Shown here: positions 10,831-23,300 of the stretch, piece by piece
Numbering within the stretch: the stretch's first letter is position 1
How the letters are laid out: each line of letters opens with the position of its first letter
Assembly: GCA_950097015.1 (NCBI GenBank)
Contig: CATNEN010000029.1
Location: forward strand, 3,987,501-4,051,500
Reading direction: 5' to 3'
Length of the DNA stretch: 64,000 nt
Origin: Macrostomum hystrix
Lineage: Eukaryota > Platyhelminthes > Macrostomidae
The notes under the pieces: model-generated
Database searches by the model: none
Told to the model about the DNA's origin: nothing
Seen by the model: only the letters and a program-made list of their open reading frames with translations
Made by a program: the position numbers and the translations under genes

Positions 10831-12319
10831 TGTCAGCGCAGTTTTTTACTTTTGCGTACTACATGTACTTTGTCTAACTATAAATTACACAAAACATGTG
10901 CATTGCCTGATGCTAGTGCTTCTAATCATACCCAACCACTTCCTTATGATTCATTGCTGATTGTTCGATTGTTGCTTTCTACAGAGTGCAACTTCGCCAT
11001 TGCTTTCAGATCTCGGTCTGTCTCATCTTCCCCAATTTGCTTCCCAAATTCCCCAAGTTGTGTTCCTATTGTCTCCTACTGTTTTGCTTACTTTTCGTTT
11101 GCGCTCCTGTAATCTGTTTATTGGGAGCTAATCTTTCTTCCAAGAATAATATCCCCTCACACAATCTACACTTGGCTTTGCTTTCGCCCTGTTTCGCTTA
11201 CTTGCTTGCTTGCTTTCCACTATATGGGTGTCTGTCGGCCCCTTGCACATCCCGCAATCAACACTATCCTATATCTGTGTATCACCCGCTTTGGCGTGTT
11301 GTCCCTCAAGAAAAAAAAACTTCTCATGTTGTGTTTCGCTAAACCAATGAAGACTGCCGCTATGCTTGTTAATTTCTGAGCTAGATTAAAGCTGAAGATT
11401 GAGATAAGCGTGTCTCTAATCAAATCAGTTCTTATCTGCGACCTCCTATTATGTAACTGATTTATTGGCCTACCTGTGCTATATACCTACATATGAATAA
11501 ATATTGTAACTGTGCCCTCCCCAACTGTCTGGTCGAATCTTTCGTGTCTAATTTTGCTTAATTATCCGCACACGCCATGCTGCCCCCTGCTGTTGTATCA
11601 TCAATATATTACTTGTTATTATAAAGTATTGTACTACAGGCAGTAGTAAAGACACACTAGACTGGGATAGATATCATATAAGGCGTCATTAATTGCGTAA
11701 TGACCTGTTGGATGATTTACTTTTTCGCTAGCTTATCTGCGTCAGATAGGAGATAGGATTTACTGTTAGATTACTTTCAGTATCCTATAATTATTATTTA
11801 AGAGTAGTAAGTTAATCCTCGACTTCAAACACACCCTTTGTAGCCTTTCACTGGCCTTGTTATGTCCCTTATCCACCCGCCTACAGCGTGCGCACCGATT
11901 GTCTTGGTCCATTAGACCATTGCTATGCCATTCTAAGCTATCTGTCTGATCATGATTAAAGCACTCTTTATAATTCAGTATCCCCGAGATACTGCACAAT
12001 CGATTGGCTAGGTAGTGCCATGCTGTGCCGAGTTCTCATTCTCGGGGGCGTCAAATTATTTTATTTAATTATAAACAAAATTTCAAGTGAATATTTAAAT
12101 ACTGTCTGTTATATTGTAAGTCTGAGTTTCTACTTGTATTCGGCACTGTTTTAGAACGCGTTGTTATACATATAAATAAATTTCTATAAGTAAATATTCA
12201 TACACATATTTATTAAAAGCCTATTACTTTCAATACAATTCCTGTTGAACCAAAAATGGCCCTTTGCGCTGCATTCGCTTGTCTTTGATTTACTTGTTTT
12301 TGAGGCCTAAACTGGATGC

Positions 12320-14235
12320 TGAAACTGAGAGTATCCTGAATTAGTTTATCACAAACTGTGAGTATCCTGAATTAGTTTATCAGAAACGGTGAGTATCCTG
12401 AATTAGTTTATCAGAAACTGTGAGTATCCTGAATTAGTTTATCTGAAACTGTGAGTATCCTGAATTAGTTTATCTGAAACTGTGAGTATCCTGAATTAGT
12501 TTATCTGAAACTGTGAGTATCCTGAACAAGTTTATCTGAAACTGTGAGTATCCTGAATTAGTTTATCTGAAACTGTGAGTATCCTGAATTAGTTTATCTG
12601 AAACTGTGAGTATCCTGAATTAGTTTATCTGAAACTGTGAGTATCCTGAATTAGTTTATCTGAAACTGTGAGTATCCTGAATTAGTTTATCAGAAACGGT
12701 GAGTATCCTGAACAAGTTTATCTGAAACTGAGAGTATCCTGAATTAGTTTATCTGAAACTGTGAGTATCCTGAATTAGTTTATCTGAAACTGTGAGTATC
12801 CTGAACAAGTTTATCTGAAACTGTGAGTATCCTGAATTAGATTATCTGAAACTGTGAGTATTCTGAATTAGATTATCTGAAACTGTGAGTATCCTGAATT
12901 AGTTTATCTGAAACTGTGAGTATCCTGAATTAGTTTATCTGAAACTGTGAGTATCCTGAATTAGTTTATCTGAAACTGTGAGTATCCTGAATTAGTTTAT
13001 CTGAAACTGTGAGTATCCTGAATTAGTTTATCTGAAACTGTGAGTATCCTGAATTAGTTTATCTGAAACTGTGAGTATCCTGAATTAGTTTATCTGAAAC
13101 TGTGAGTATCCTGAATTAGTTTATCTGAAACTGTGAGTATTCTGAATTAGTTTATCTGAAACTGTGAGTATCCTGAATTAGTTTATCTGAAACTGTGAGT
13201 ATCCTGAATTAGTTTATCTGAAACTGTGAGTATCCTGAATTAGTTTATCTGAAACTGTGAGTATCCTGAATTAGTTTATCTGAAACTGTGAGTATCCTGA
13301 ATTAGTTTATCTGAAACTGTGAGTATCCTGAACAAGTTTATCTGAAACTGTGAGTATCCTGAATTAGTTTATCTGAAACTGTGAGTATCCTGAACAAGTT
13401 TATCTGAAACTGTGAGTATTCTGAATTAGATTATCTGAAACTGTGAGTATCCTGAATTAGTTTATCTGAAACTGTGAGTATTCTGAATTAGATTATCTGA
13501 AACTGTGAGTATCCTGAATTAGTTTATCTGAAACTGTGAGTATCCTGAATTAGTTTATCTGAAACTGTGAGTATCCTGAATTAGTTTATCTGAAACTGTG
13601 AGTATCCTGAATTAGTTTATCTGAAACTGTGAGTATCCTGAATTAGTTTATCTGAAACTGTGAGTATCCTGAATTAGTTTATCTGAAACTGTGAGTATCC
13701 TGAATTAGTTTATCTGAAACTGTGAGTATCCTGAACAAGTTTATCTGAAACTGTGAGTATCCTGAATTAGATTATCTGAAACTGTGAGTATTCTGAATTA
13801 GATTATCTGAAACTGTGAGTATCCTGAATTAGTTTATCTGAAACTGTGAGTATCCTGAATTAGTTTATCTGAAACTGTGAGTATCCTGAATTAGTTTATC
13901 TGAAACTGTGAGTATCCTGAATTAGATTATCTGAAACTGTGAGTATCCTGAATTAGTTTATCTGAAACTGTGAGTATCCTGAATTAGTTTATCTGAAACT
14001 GTGAGTATCCTGAATTAGTTTATCTGAAACGGTGAGTATCCTGAATTAGTTTATCTGAAACTGTGAGTATCCTGAATCAGTTTATCAGAAACTGTGAGTA
14101 TCCTGAATTAGTTTATCTGAAACTGTGAGTATCCTGAATTAGTTTATCTGAAACTGTGAGTATCCTGAATCAGTTTATCAGAAACTGTGAGTATCCTGAA
14201 TTAGTTTATCAGAAATGGTGTGTATTCTAATAGTA
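12320..14235. repeat. Tandem array, 31-bp unit (about 62 copies)
   Basis: The unit reads TGTGAGTATCCTGAATTAG followed by TTTATCTGAAAC. Variants (GAACAAG, TTCTGAATTAG, ATTAGATTATC) recur in strict 31-bp register: GAACAAG occurs at 12524, 12710, 12803, 13330, 13392 and 13733, all separated by multiples of 31. Each unit carries GTGAGT, a splice-donor-like hexamer. It marks the left end of the minisatellite-rich part of the window. Confidence 0.97.
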
Positions 14236-14867
14236 TCATTTAAAACATGGAGATCAGTCCACCGTAGTGTTTAGGTGACAATTGTGAAATTATGCAATGC
14301 ACTCACATGATCTAAAGTGTACAATAGGAAGTGCGTATATAAACCAGTTTGAGAAGGCGTTGTCTCTGTCCATGGTTTGTACAGTACAATTCTGCATTAA
14401 GCATCCAAACGCATGATGTGGACTCACGTAAACTGCTCATGTTTAGAGTGTAGAAGGCCCAACCCACGCCAGTACACAAACCCACCCTTTGTCCTTAGCT
14501 CTCTCTTACACCAGCGGCCATTCCATTTCCGAAGGGGTTGCTCTCTCGGAGCCTCGGATCCACCCCGCCTACTGGCAACTCAGGGTTGAGCTGGCTCAAA
14601 AATAATCTTAAGAAAAGCATTTTATAAGCTCGGTTAATATTGGCGCATAGAGACAGGGCGAGAGCACGAGTCAAAACTACACGCAAGTCTCTCACCGAAG
14701 CGCACAAATTTTATCTAATCTGTTGCTCAAGCTTAGCTTTATACAAACTGCTTAGAATTCGAAGCCTAAGCCGGCCAATAAATTTCTTCTCTCGTCGAAT
14801 AATCGGAGGCAAAGAAAATCAATAATTGGCACCAGTTTTTCTGCCTATAAGCTCAGTTGAATAGGCA
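14236..14867. other. Upstream region of the synaptotagmin-like gene
   Basis: Unique sequence between the 31-bp array and the start codon at 14868. It should contain the promoter and 5'UTR. A pyrimidine-rich stretch ending in AG just before the start (around 14853) could be a 5'UTR or trans-splice acceptor. No TATA element is convincing. Confidence 0.35.
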
Positions 14868-15319
14868 ATGGCCAGCCGCCCCAGCAGTGTTAGCAACGGC
14901 CGGCGGACGGCCCCTTCCAGCACTGCCGCCAGTGCCAACGCCAGCCGGGGCCGCCAGTCGCCCTCGCCGTCAAAGTCGACTGTACATACGGCGTCGCCAT
15001 CGATGAAGTCGCCAAGGCAGCCGTCTTCGCAGCGCGGCGGCTTCGGCGGCAGCTCCGTTGGCGGCCGTTCACCGGCGGGCTCGGTCAGCGGCAGGCGAGG
15101 CGGCTACGCCAAGTCCTACACCTCCTGGCGGGACGAGAGCATCGCCGGCGAGTCGGTCATCTCGCTCGGCTCCATCGATGAGACAGTCGAATTCGCCATA
15201 CCGGAAGAACTAGTCAGAAGCATCGGCATGGACTGCTACACCGTCGAGGAGAAGGCGCAGCTGGACAACCTGCTGCAGCGGCTGCTGCTGGCCAGACGGC
15301 AGGATGAGCGGCGAAGAGA
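14868..15319 (+). CDS. Synaptotagmin-like exon 1 (N-term, first Slp helix)
   Basis: The exon starts at ATG 14868 with a Ser/Arg/Pro-rich disordered tail, then YTVEEKAQLDNLLQRLLL, which fits the first Rab-binding helix of the Slp homology domain. The donor is uncertain. CTG/GTTGAC (exon end 15351) has the better -1 base but leaves phase 1. GA/GTTGAG (exon end 15319) leaves phase 2, which is what exon 2 needs, and would give a continuous charged helix DERRE-KLRREL. An in-frame TGA closes the frame at 15354, at the edge of the intron array. Confidence 0.75.
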
Positions 15320-18300
15320 GTTGAGTGACAACACCCGCCATCTCCTAACTGGTTGACCCCAACCTGTTATCTGTCCAATCCCAACCTGTTGTCTGTCCAA
15401 CCCCAACCTGTTATCTGTCCAATCCCAACCTGTTGTCTGTCCAATCCCAACCTGTTGTCTGTCCAATCCCAACCTGTTATCTGTCCAATCCCAACCTGTT
15501 GTCTGTCCAATCCCAACCTGTTATCTGTCCAATCCCAACCTGTTGTCTGTCCAATCCCAACCTGTTGTCTGTCCAATCCCAACCTGTTATCTGTCCAATC
15601 CCAACCTGTTGTCTGTCCAATCCCAACCTGTTGTCTGTCCAATCCCAACCTGTTATCTGTCCAATCCCAACCTGTTATCTGTCCAATCCCAACCTGTTAT
15701 CTGTCCAATCCCAACCTGTTATCTGTCCAATCCCAACCTGTTATCTGTCCACTCCCAACCTGTTGTCTGTCCAATCCCAACCTGTTGTCTGTCCAATCCC
15801 AACCTGTTATCTGTCCAATCCCAACCTGTTATCTGTCCAATCCCAACCTGTTGTCTGTCCAATCCCAACCTGTTGTCTGTCCAATCCCAACCTGTTATCT
15901 GTCCAATCCCAACCTGTTGTCTGTCCAATCCCAACCTGTTGTCTGTCCAATCCCAACCTGTTATCTGTCCAATCCCAACCTGTTATCTGTCCAATCCCAA
16001 CCTGTTATCTGTCCAATCCCAACCTGTTATCTGTCCAATCCCAACCTGTTATCTGTCCACTCCCAACCTGTTGTCTGTCCAATCCCAACCTGTTATCTGT
16101 CCAATCCCAACCTGTTGTCTGTCCAATCCCAACCTGTTATCTGTCCAATCCCAACCTGTTGTCTGTCCAATCCCAACCTGTTGTCTGTCCAATCCCAACC
16201 TGTTATCTGTCCAATCCCAACCTGTTGTCTGTCCAATCCCAACCTGTTGTCTGTCCAATCCCAACCTGTTATCTGTCCAATCCCAACCTGTTATCTGTCC
16301 AATCCCAACCTGTTATCTGTCCAATCCCAACCTGTTATCTGTCCAATCCCAACCTGTTATCTGTCCACTCCCAACCTGTTGTCTGTCCAATCCCAACCTG
16401 TTGTCTGTCCAATCCCAACCTGTTATCTGTCCAATCCCAACCTGTTATCTGTCCAATCCCAACCTGTTGTCTGTCCAATCCCAACCTGTTGTCTGTCCAA
16501 TCCCAACCTGTTATCTGTCCAATCCCAACCTGTTGTCTGTCCAATCCCAACCTGTTGTCTGTCCAATCCCAACCTGTTATCTGTCCAATCCCAACCTGTT
16601 ATCTGTCCAATCCCAACCTGTTATCTGTCCAATCCCAACCTGTTATCTGTCCAATCCCAACCTGTTATCTGTCCACTCCCAACCTGTTGTCTGTCCAATC
16701 CCAACCTGTTGTCTGTCCAATCCCAACCTGTTGTCTGTCCAATCCCAACCTGTTATCTGTCCAATCCCAACCTGTTGTCTGTCCAATCCCAACCTGTTGT
16801 CTGTCCAATCCCAACCTGTTATCTGTCCAATCCCAACCTGTTATCTGTCCAATCCCAACCTGTTATCTGTCCAATCCCAACCTGTTATCTGTCCAATCCC
16901 AACCTGTTATCTGTCCACTCCCAACCTGTTGTCTGTCCAATCCCAACCTGTTGTCTGTCCAATCCCAACCTGTTGTCTGTCCAATCCCAACCTGTTGTCT
17001 GTCCAATCCCAACCTGTTATCTGTCCAATCCCAAGTAAATATCCCGTGCTGTTACGCAGGAAGCTACGCCGCGAGCTGCACCGCACAATGGCCCAGGTGA
17101 GCAAGGTGCAAAGTCGCGGTGAACAGCCAGGCCTACTGTACAGCCTGTGCGAGCTGTGCGGCGCCAAGCTTTACCTGGTGCACCGGCGGTACGTGTGCAA
17201 CCGCTGCGCCTACCTGGCCTGCCGCTCCTGCGTCTACCTGGTCCGCGGCGCCGAGCCGCAGTGCCGCCTGTGCCGTCTCGAAGTCCTGAACTCTGCCAAG
17301 AGCGGCGACTGGTTCACGGAGGAGGCCCGACAGAGGGCCGGCGAACAGGCGATGCTGACTGGCCCGGACATCCTGCTGGCCACCCTCAGCAGGGAGCGGC
17401 AGCGGCGTGAGTTCGCTCGCTTGTTTAGCGAATAAGGAAATTTGTGAATGGGGATTTTTTATCCCAAATTAGAATTTCCCTGAGTCAGGATTTTTTATCC
17501 CAAATTAGAATTGCCCTAAGTCTGGATTTTTTATGTAAATTTAGATTTCATTAGAAAATGTTTGCGATCTTTTGTGAATGGAGTTTTGCATTTAAATTAG
17601 GATTTTCTAATAGAATTTGGATTTATGTTGATGAGATTTGTGGCTTAATTTGGATTTCTGTGAAACGGTATTTCTGTACGTTAGGATTTCTGTAAATAGG
17701 GATTCCTTTAAAGTGGGATTTCTGTACTTCGGGATTTGTACTTTAATTGGGATTTCTGTGAATCGTGATTTGTACTTTAATTGGGATTTCTGTGAATCAT
17801 GAATTGTACTTTAATTGGGATTTCTGTGAATCATGAATTGTACTTTAATTTGGATTTCTGTGAATCATGATTTGTACTTTAATTGGGATTTCTGTGAATC
17901 ATGAATTGTACTTTAATTTGGATTTCTGTGAATCATGATTTGTACTTTAATTTGAATTTCTGTGAATCGTGATTTGTACTTTAATTGGGATTTATATGAA
18001 TAGGGTTTCCATTAAATTGGGATTTCTGTACGTTAGGATTTTAGTATATAGGCGTTCCTGTAAATTGGTATTTCTGTTAATTGGGAGTTTTTGCTAATTT
18101 AGGATTTCTATGAATCATGATTAGTACTTTAATTGGGATTTCTGTGAATAATGATTTGTACTTTAATTGGGATTTCAGTGAATAATGATTTGTACTTTAA
18201 TTGGGATTTCTGTGAATCATGATTTGTACTTTAATTGGGATTTCTGTGAATCATGATTTGTACTTTAATTGGGATTTCTGTAAATCATGATTTGTACTTT

Positions 18301-20284
18301 AATTAAATTTCTGTGAATCGTGATTTGAACTTTAATTGGGATTTATATAAAAAGGGGTTTCCATTAAATTGGGATTTTTGTGAATTAGGATTTCTGTACG
18401 TTAGGATTTTAGTATATAGGCGTTCCTGTAAATTGGTATTTCTGTTAATTGGGATTTTTTGCTAATATATGATTTCTATGAATCATGATTTGTACTTTAA
18501 TTGGGATTTCTGTGAATCGTGATTTGAACTTTAATTGGGATTTCTGTGAATCATGAATTGTACCTTAATTGGGATTTCTGTGAATCATGATTTGTACTTT
18601 AATTGGGATTTCTGTGAATCAGGATTTGTACTTTAATTGGGATTTCTGTGAATCATGAATTGCACTTTAATTGGGATTTCTGTGAATCATGATTTGTACT
18701 TTAATTGGGATTTCTGTGAATCAGGATTTGTACTTTAATTGGGATTTCTGTGAATCATGAATTGCACTTTAATTGGGATTTCTGTGAATCATGAATTGCA
18801 CTTTAATTGGGATTTCTGTGAATCATGAATTGCACTTTAATTGGGATTTCTGTGAATCATGAATTGCACTTTAATTGGGATTTCTGTGAATCATGAATTG
18901 TACTTTAATTGGGATTTCTGTGAATCATGAATTGCACTTTAATTGGGATTTCTGTGAATCACGAATTGTACTTTAATTGGGATTTCTGTGAATCATGATT
19001 TGTACTTTAATTGGGATTTCTGTGAATCATGATTTGTACTTTAATTAACATTTCTGTGAATCGTGAATTGGGATTTATATAAATAGGGTTTCCATTAAAT
19101 TGGGATTTCTGTGAATAATGATTAGTACTTTAATTGGAATTTCTGTGAATCATGATTTGTAGCTGAACTGAGATGTACGTTGATGGGAAATCACAGAAGA
19201 ATTGGGATTTATGTTAATTAGGATTTGTAACTGAATTGTGATGTGTCTAAAAATCTAGATTTGTTATTGAATTCGGAATTCTGTGATTGGGATTCTTCGT
19301 GAATTGCTGATTGGGTTATTTGTGGACTGGGATTACTAAGTGAAAATTGTGCTTCTCATTGTTGATATTTCTACGTAAATAATATTTTATTGCATACGCC
19401 ATTATTTTTGCTTGATTGAAACTGAAAAGCACCGACTCTAGCAATAAAAAATATATTTAAAGTGCATCAGTAAAGATACCGATTTTCCTGGCACATATAC
19501 TCATACAACACACAACACTACATGCTAGCTTTAACAAGGCGAGATAAATCCCATAATTTTCTGGGCCAATGGAACGATTTGAGAGCCAGTTAAATTGTTG
19601 AAGCAATTATTTTTCTATCTGGCAGAGTGGATGTAAACTGGCTTTCCAGTTTTGCGTGTAGCTTCTATGCAGGCTGCATGTAGCTGAGGCTTAAAACGGC
19701 TGCTCGAGGCACATGATTGCCTGCTTTGAGTCATTTCCCTTTTGCCACTGCTCAGTTGTTTGAGTCCCGCGAGACACTGGCGAGTCTGAAACAGTTTTAG
19801 CTGCTCCCGAAACAGTGAATCTACTTTAGCTGCTTAATCACGAATCTGTAAACCCAGAGCACCCAGCCTGACAGTAAGTCTGTAAACCAGGAGCACCCAG
19901 CCTGACAGTCAGTCTGTAAACCCCGAGCACCCGGCCTGACAGTCAGTCTGTAAACCCAGAGCACCCGGCCTGACAGTCAGTCTGTAAACCCCGAGCACCC
20001 GGCCTGACAGTCAGTCTGTAAACCCGGAGCACCCAGCCTGACAGTCCAATTACCGACTCGCTGACATCCCGCAGTTGTCGAGCAGGAGCGCCAGCGCCGT
20101 GAGCAGAAGAAGGCGGAGCAGGAGGAGCAGCAGCGGCAGTTAGCGGCAGCTGAGCAGCAGCGGCCGGACAAGAAGGGCCGAAAAGAGCACAAGGGCGATA
20201 AAAAGGCAGCCGCAGCCGCAGCCGCAGCCGCAGCCGCAGCCGGCGCTGGTGCATCAACAAGCGGAAGCCGCAGGGAATCTGATC

Positions 20285-20316
<32 letters not shown>

Positions 20317-23300
20317 ACAGTCTCAATCAGGGTGCAAGGTCCCGACTACGACGGTGATATCCATGTAAGAAAGTTAAAATGCCCGTAGTTATTTCTTTGA
20401 CCTGCCTGTAGATCTGTCATAGAATGCCTGTAGATCTATCATCGGAATGTCTACCGATCTATCATCTAAATGTCTGTAGATCTATTATCGAAATGCCTGT
20501 AGATATATCATCTAAATGCCTGTAGATCTATCATCTAAATGTCTGTAGATCTATCATCTAAATGCCTGTAGATCTATCATCTAAATGCCTGTAGATCTAT
20601 CATATAAATGCCTGTAGATCTATCATCTAAATGCCTGTAGATCTATCATCTAAATGCATGTAGATCTATCATCATGCCTGTAGATCTATCATCTAAATGC
20701 CTGTAGATCTATCACCTAAATGAATGTAGATCTATCATCTAAATGCCTGTAGATCTATCATCTAAATGCCTGTAGATCTATCATCTAAATGCATGTAGAT
20801 CTATCATCTAAATGCCTGTAGATCTATCACCTAAATGAATGTAGATCTATCATCTAAATGCCTGTAGATCTATCATCTAAATGCCTGTAGATCTATCATC
20901 TAAATGCCTGTAGATCTATCATTTAAATGCATGTAGATCTATCATCATACCTGTAGATCTATCATCTAAATGCCTGTAGATCTATCACCTAAATGAATGT
21001 AGATCTATCATCTAAATGCCTGTAGATCTATCATCTAAATGCCTGTAGATCTATCATCATGCCCGTAGATCTATCATCTAAATGCCTGTAGATCTATCAC
21101 CTAAATGAATGTAGATCTATCATCTAAATGCCTGTAGATCTATCATCATGCCCGTAGATCTATCATCTAAATGCCTGTAGATCTATCACCTAAATGAATG
21201 TAGATCTATCATCTAAATGCCTGTAGATCTATCATCTAAATGCCTGTAGAACTATCATCTAAATGCCTGTAGATCTATCATCTAAATGCCTGTAGATCAA
21301 TGGTAGGCCAAACATTGCTGATCTATCATTCTCTGAAGATCTATCACAGCAAGCCCTGTATCAACCTTATTTCTTTCTCTACATTGCCTCAGCCGGATGA
21401 CTCAGTGTCAGTAATCGGCGATCGAAATCTGGACGAGCCCGACGGCGACATCCTCATCGAACAGGCCCTGCAGGGACGCGGGTTCAGGCAGGGCTCGCAG
21501 GGCTCGCTGCATTCGGAGCAGCAGCAGCAGCAGCTGCAGTACCACAGACACAGCAATCTCATGTCAACGGACACGGTGAGTTCGGTTCTGAAGTTCGGTG
21601 TAAATATTTCAAAGAAAGCTCGTAGATTGAAAAATGACATAACCGTTTAAAACAAAAAGTTGTTTATACACATACATCGATGAAGCTATGAATACAGAAA
21701 CTAATATGAAAAGATCAGCCTTTTATCCGCCACCAATCAAAAGCAGTCATTCAATTTGTTCAGTATTAAAATGCGAAATTTTCCTATTCTCTGTAGTGTA
21801 CCTTTTCGGCGAAACCAGCATTTCGATATTTCTCCTAGTAACGAAGTTTCCCGTCTACATGGGAGAGTTAAGACATGGGAGAGATGAGACAGGGGAGAGA
21901 TGAGACAGGGGAGAGATGAGACAGGGTAGAGATGAAACAGAGGAGAGATGAGACAGGGGAGAGAGGAGCCATATAGATGAGACAGGGGAGAGATGAGACA
22001 CGGGAGAGATGAGACACGGGAGAGATGAGACATGGGAGAGACGAGACATGGGAGAGATGAGACAGGGGAGAGATGAGACAGGGGAGAGATGAGACAGGGT
22101 AGAGATGAAACAGAGGAGAGATGAGACAGGGGAGAGAGGAGCCATATAGATGAGACAGGGGAGAGATGAGACACGGGAGAGATGAGACACGGGAGAGATG
22201 AGACATGGGAGAGATGAGACACGGGAGAGATGAGACATGGGAGAGATGAGACATGGGAGAGATGAGACACGGGAGAGATGAGTCACGGGAGAGATAAGAC
22301 ACGGTAGAGATGAGACACGGGAGAGATGAGACACGGGAGAGATGAGACACGGGAGAGATGAGACACGGGAGAGATGAGACACGGGAGAGATGAGACACGG
22401 GAGAGATGAGACACGGGAGAGATGAGACAGGGGAGAGATGAGACACGGGAGAGATGAGACACGGGAGAGATGAGACAGGGGAGAGATGAGACAGGAGAGA
22501 TGAGACGAAGCCGAAGCAGAAGCAGCTGATGTTACGAGCGTATTAATTTTAACAATTCTGTGACAACATTTATGACTAAAAATCCCAATCTTTGATAACA
22601 CAAAAGCCGAATTCGGCCAGCGGAAACGACTCAAGTTTGTCCTTAACCGATGTCTACAATACGGCTACGGCTCTGCAGCAGTTTCTCATTGGCTACACCC
22701 AACGCAGGGCTTCGGCCTCTTGTCCTGACTTGACCTCGGTGGCGAACACCCCAACGCCAGCCGCGTCAGACGACCTCCTGGCCGCACCGAAGCTGCCAAC
22801 GGATCTGGCAGAGCCGGAGAGGCGACTCTCCGGCGCCCGGCGCTTGTCCAACGCCATTCTTAGCCATCTCCGACCGCCGTTGCCGCCAGCAAGCGATGAT
22901 GACGGCGGCGGCGGCGATGACCCCAGCAAGAGAAGGCGCCGGTCTAGCGCTGGCAATCTGCCAACAAAATCTACAAAGATTTCAGCCTCATTGAGTTCAG
23001 CTGCTGGCAGCGGCGGGCATTTCCTAGCTATGCCAGCATTCTTGCGTGTCGGTTCACAGCTTCGGTGGTCGCTATTTTAAAATTCCCCTCTAATGCAAAT
23101 TTTGGCATTTTAATCCGTTCTGTTTCTTTAACTGTTTCAATATTCTAATTTTAAAGCGACTTTTTGATACTGAACTTTAAAACTTTCATTCGAGCAAATC
23201 TGATTTGATAAACGGGATTTTTGTAATGAAGTAAACGGTAGAAGAGACGGTAGACGCTATGGAGTGAGGAGGCTGTCTAAAGGAGGGGGTAGAGGCTATG

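Larger units (their letters stand above)
8971..12315. other. Long AT/CT-rich 3' region of the R3H-SUZ gene
   Basis: No coding sequence is supported here. Possible poly(A) signals AATAAA lie at 9272, 11496 and 12175, so the 3'UTR could be about 300 nt or up to about 3.2 kb. The region holds two hairpin-capable inverted repeats (9909-9948 and 10536-10565) and a SINE-like element at 10570-10830. Short open frames such as 10092-10517 are CT-rich and without domains. Confidence 0.45.

Noticed and set aside
15353-17435. Three overlapping forward open frames of 555-630 codons of a Pro/Cys/Ser repeat
   Set aside because: The frames are produced by a 22-bp stop-free unit, all three are open at once, two begin with TTG, and the array lies between exons 1 and 2. 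Only the last about 115 codons of the longest (exon 2) are real.
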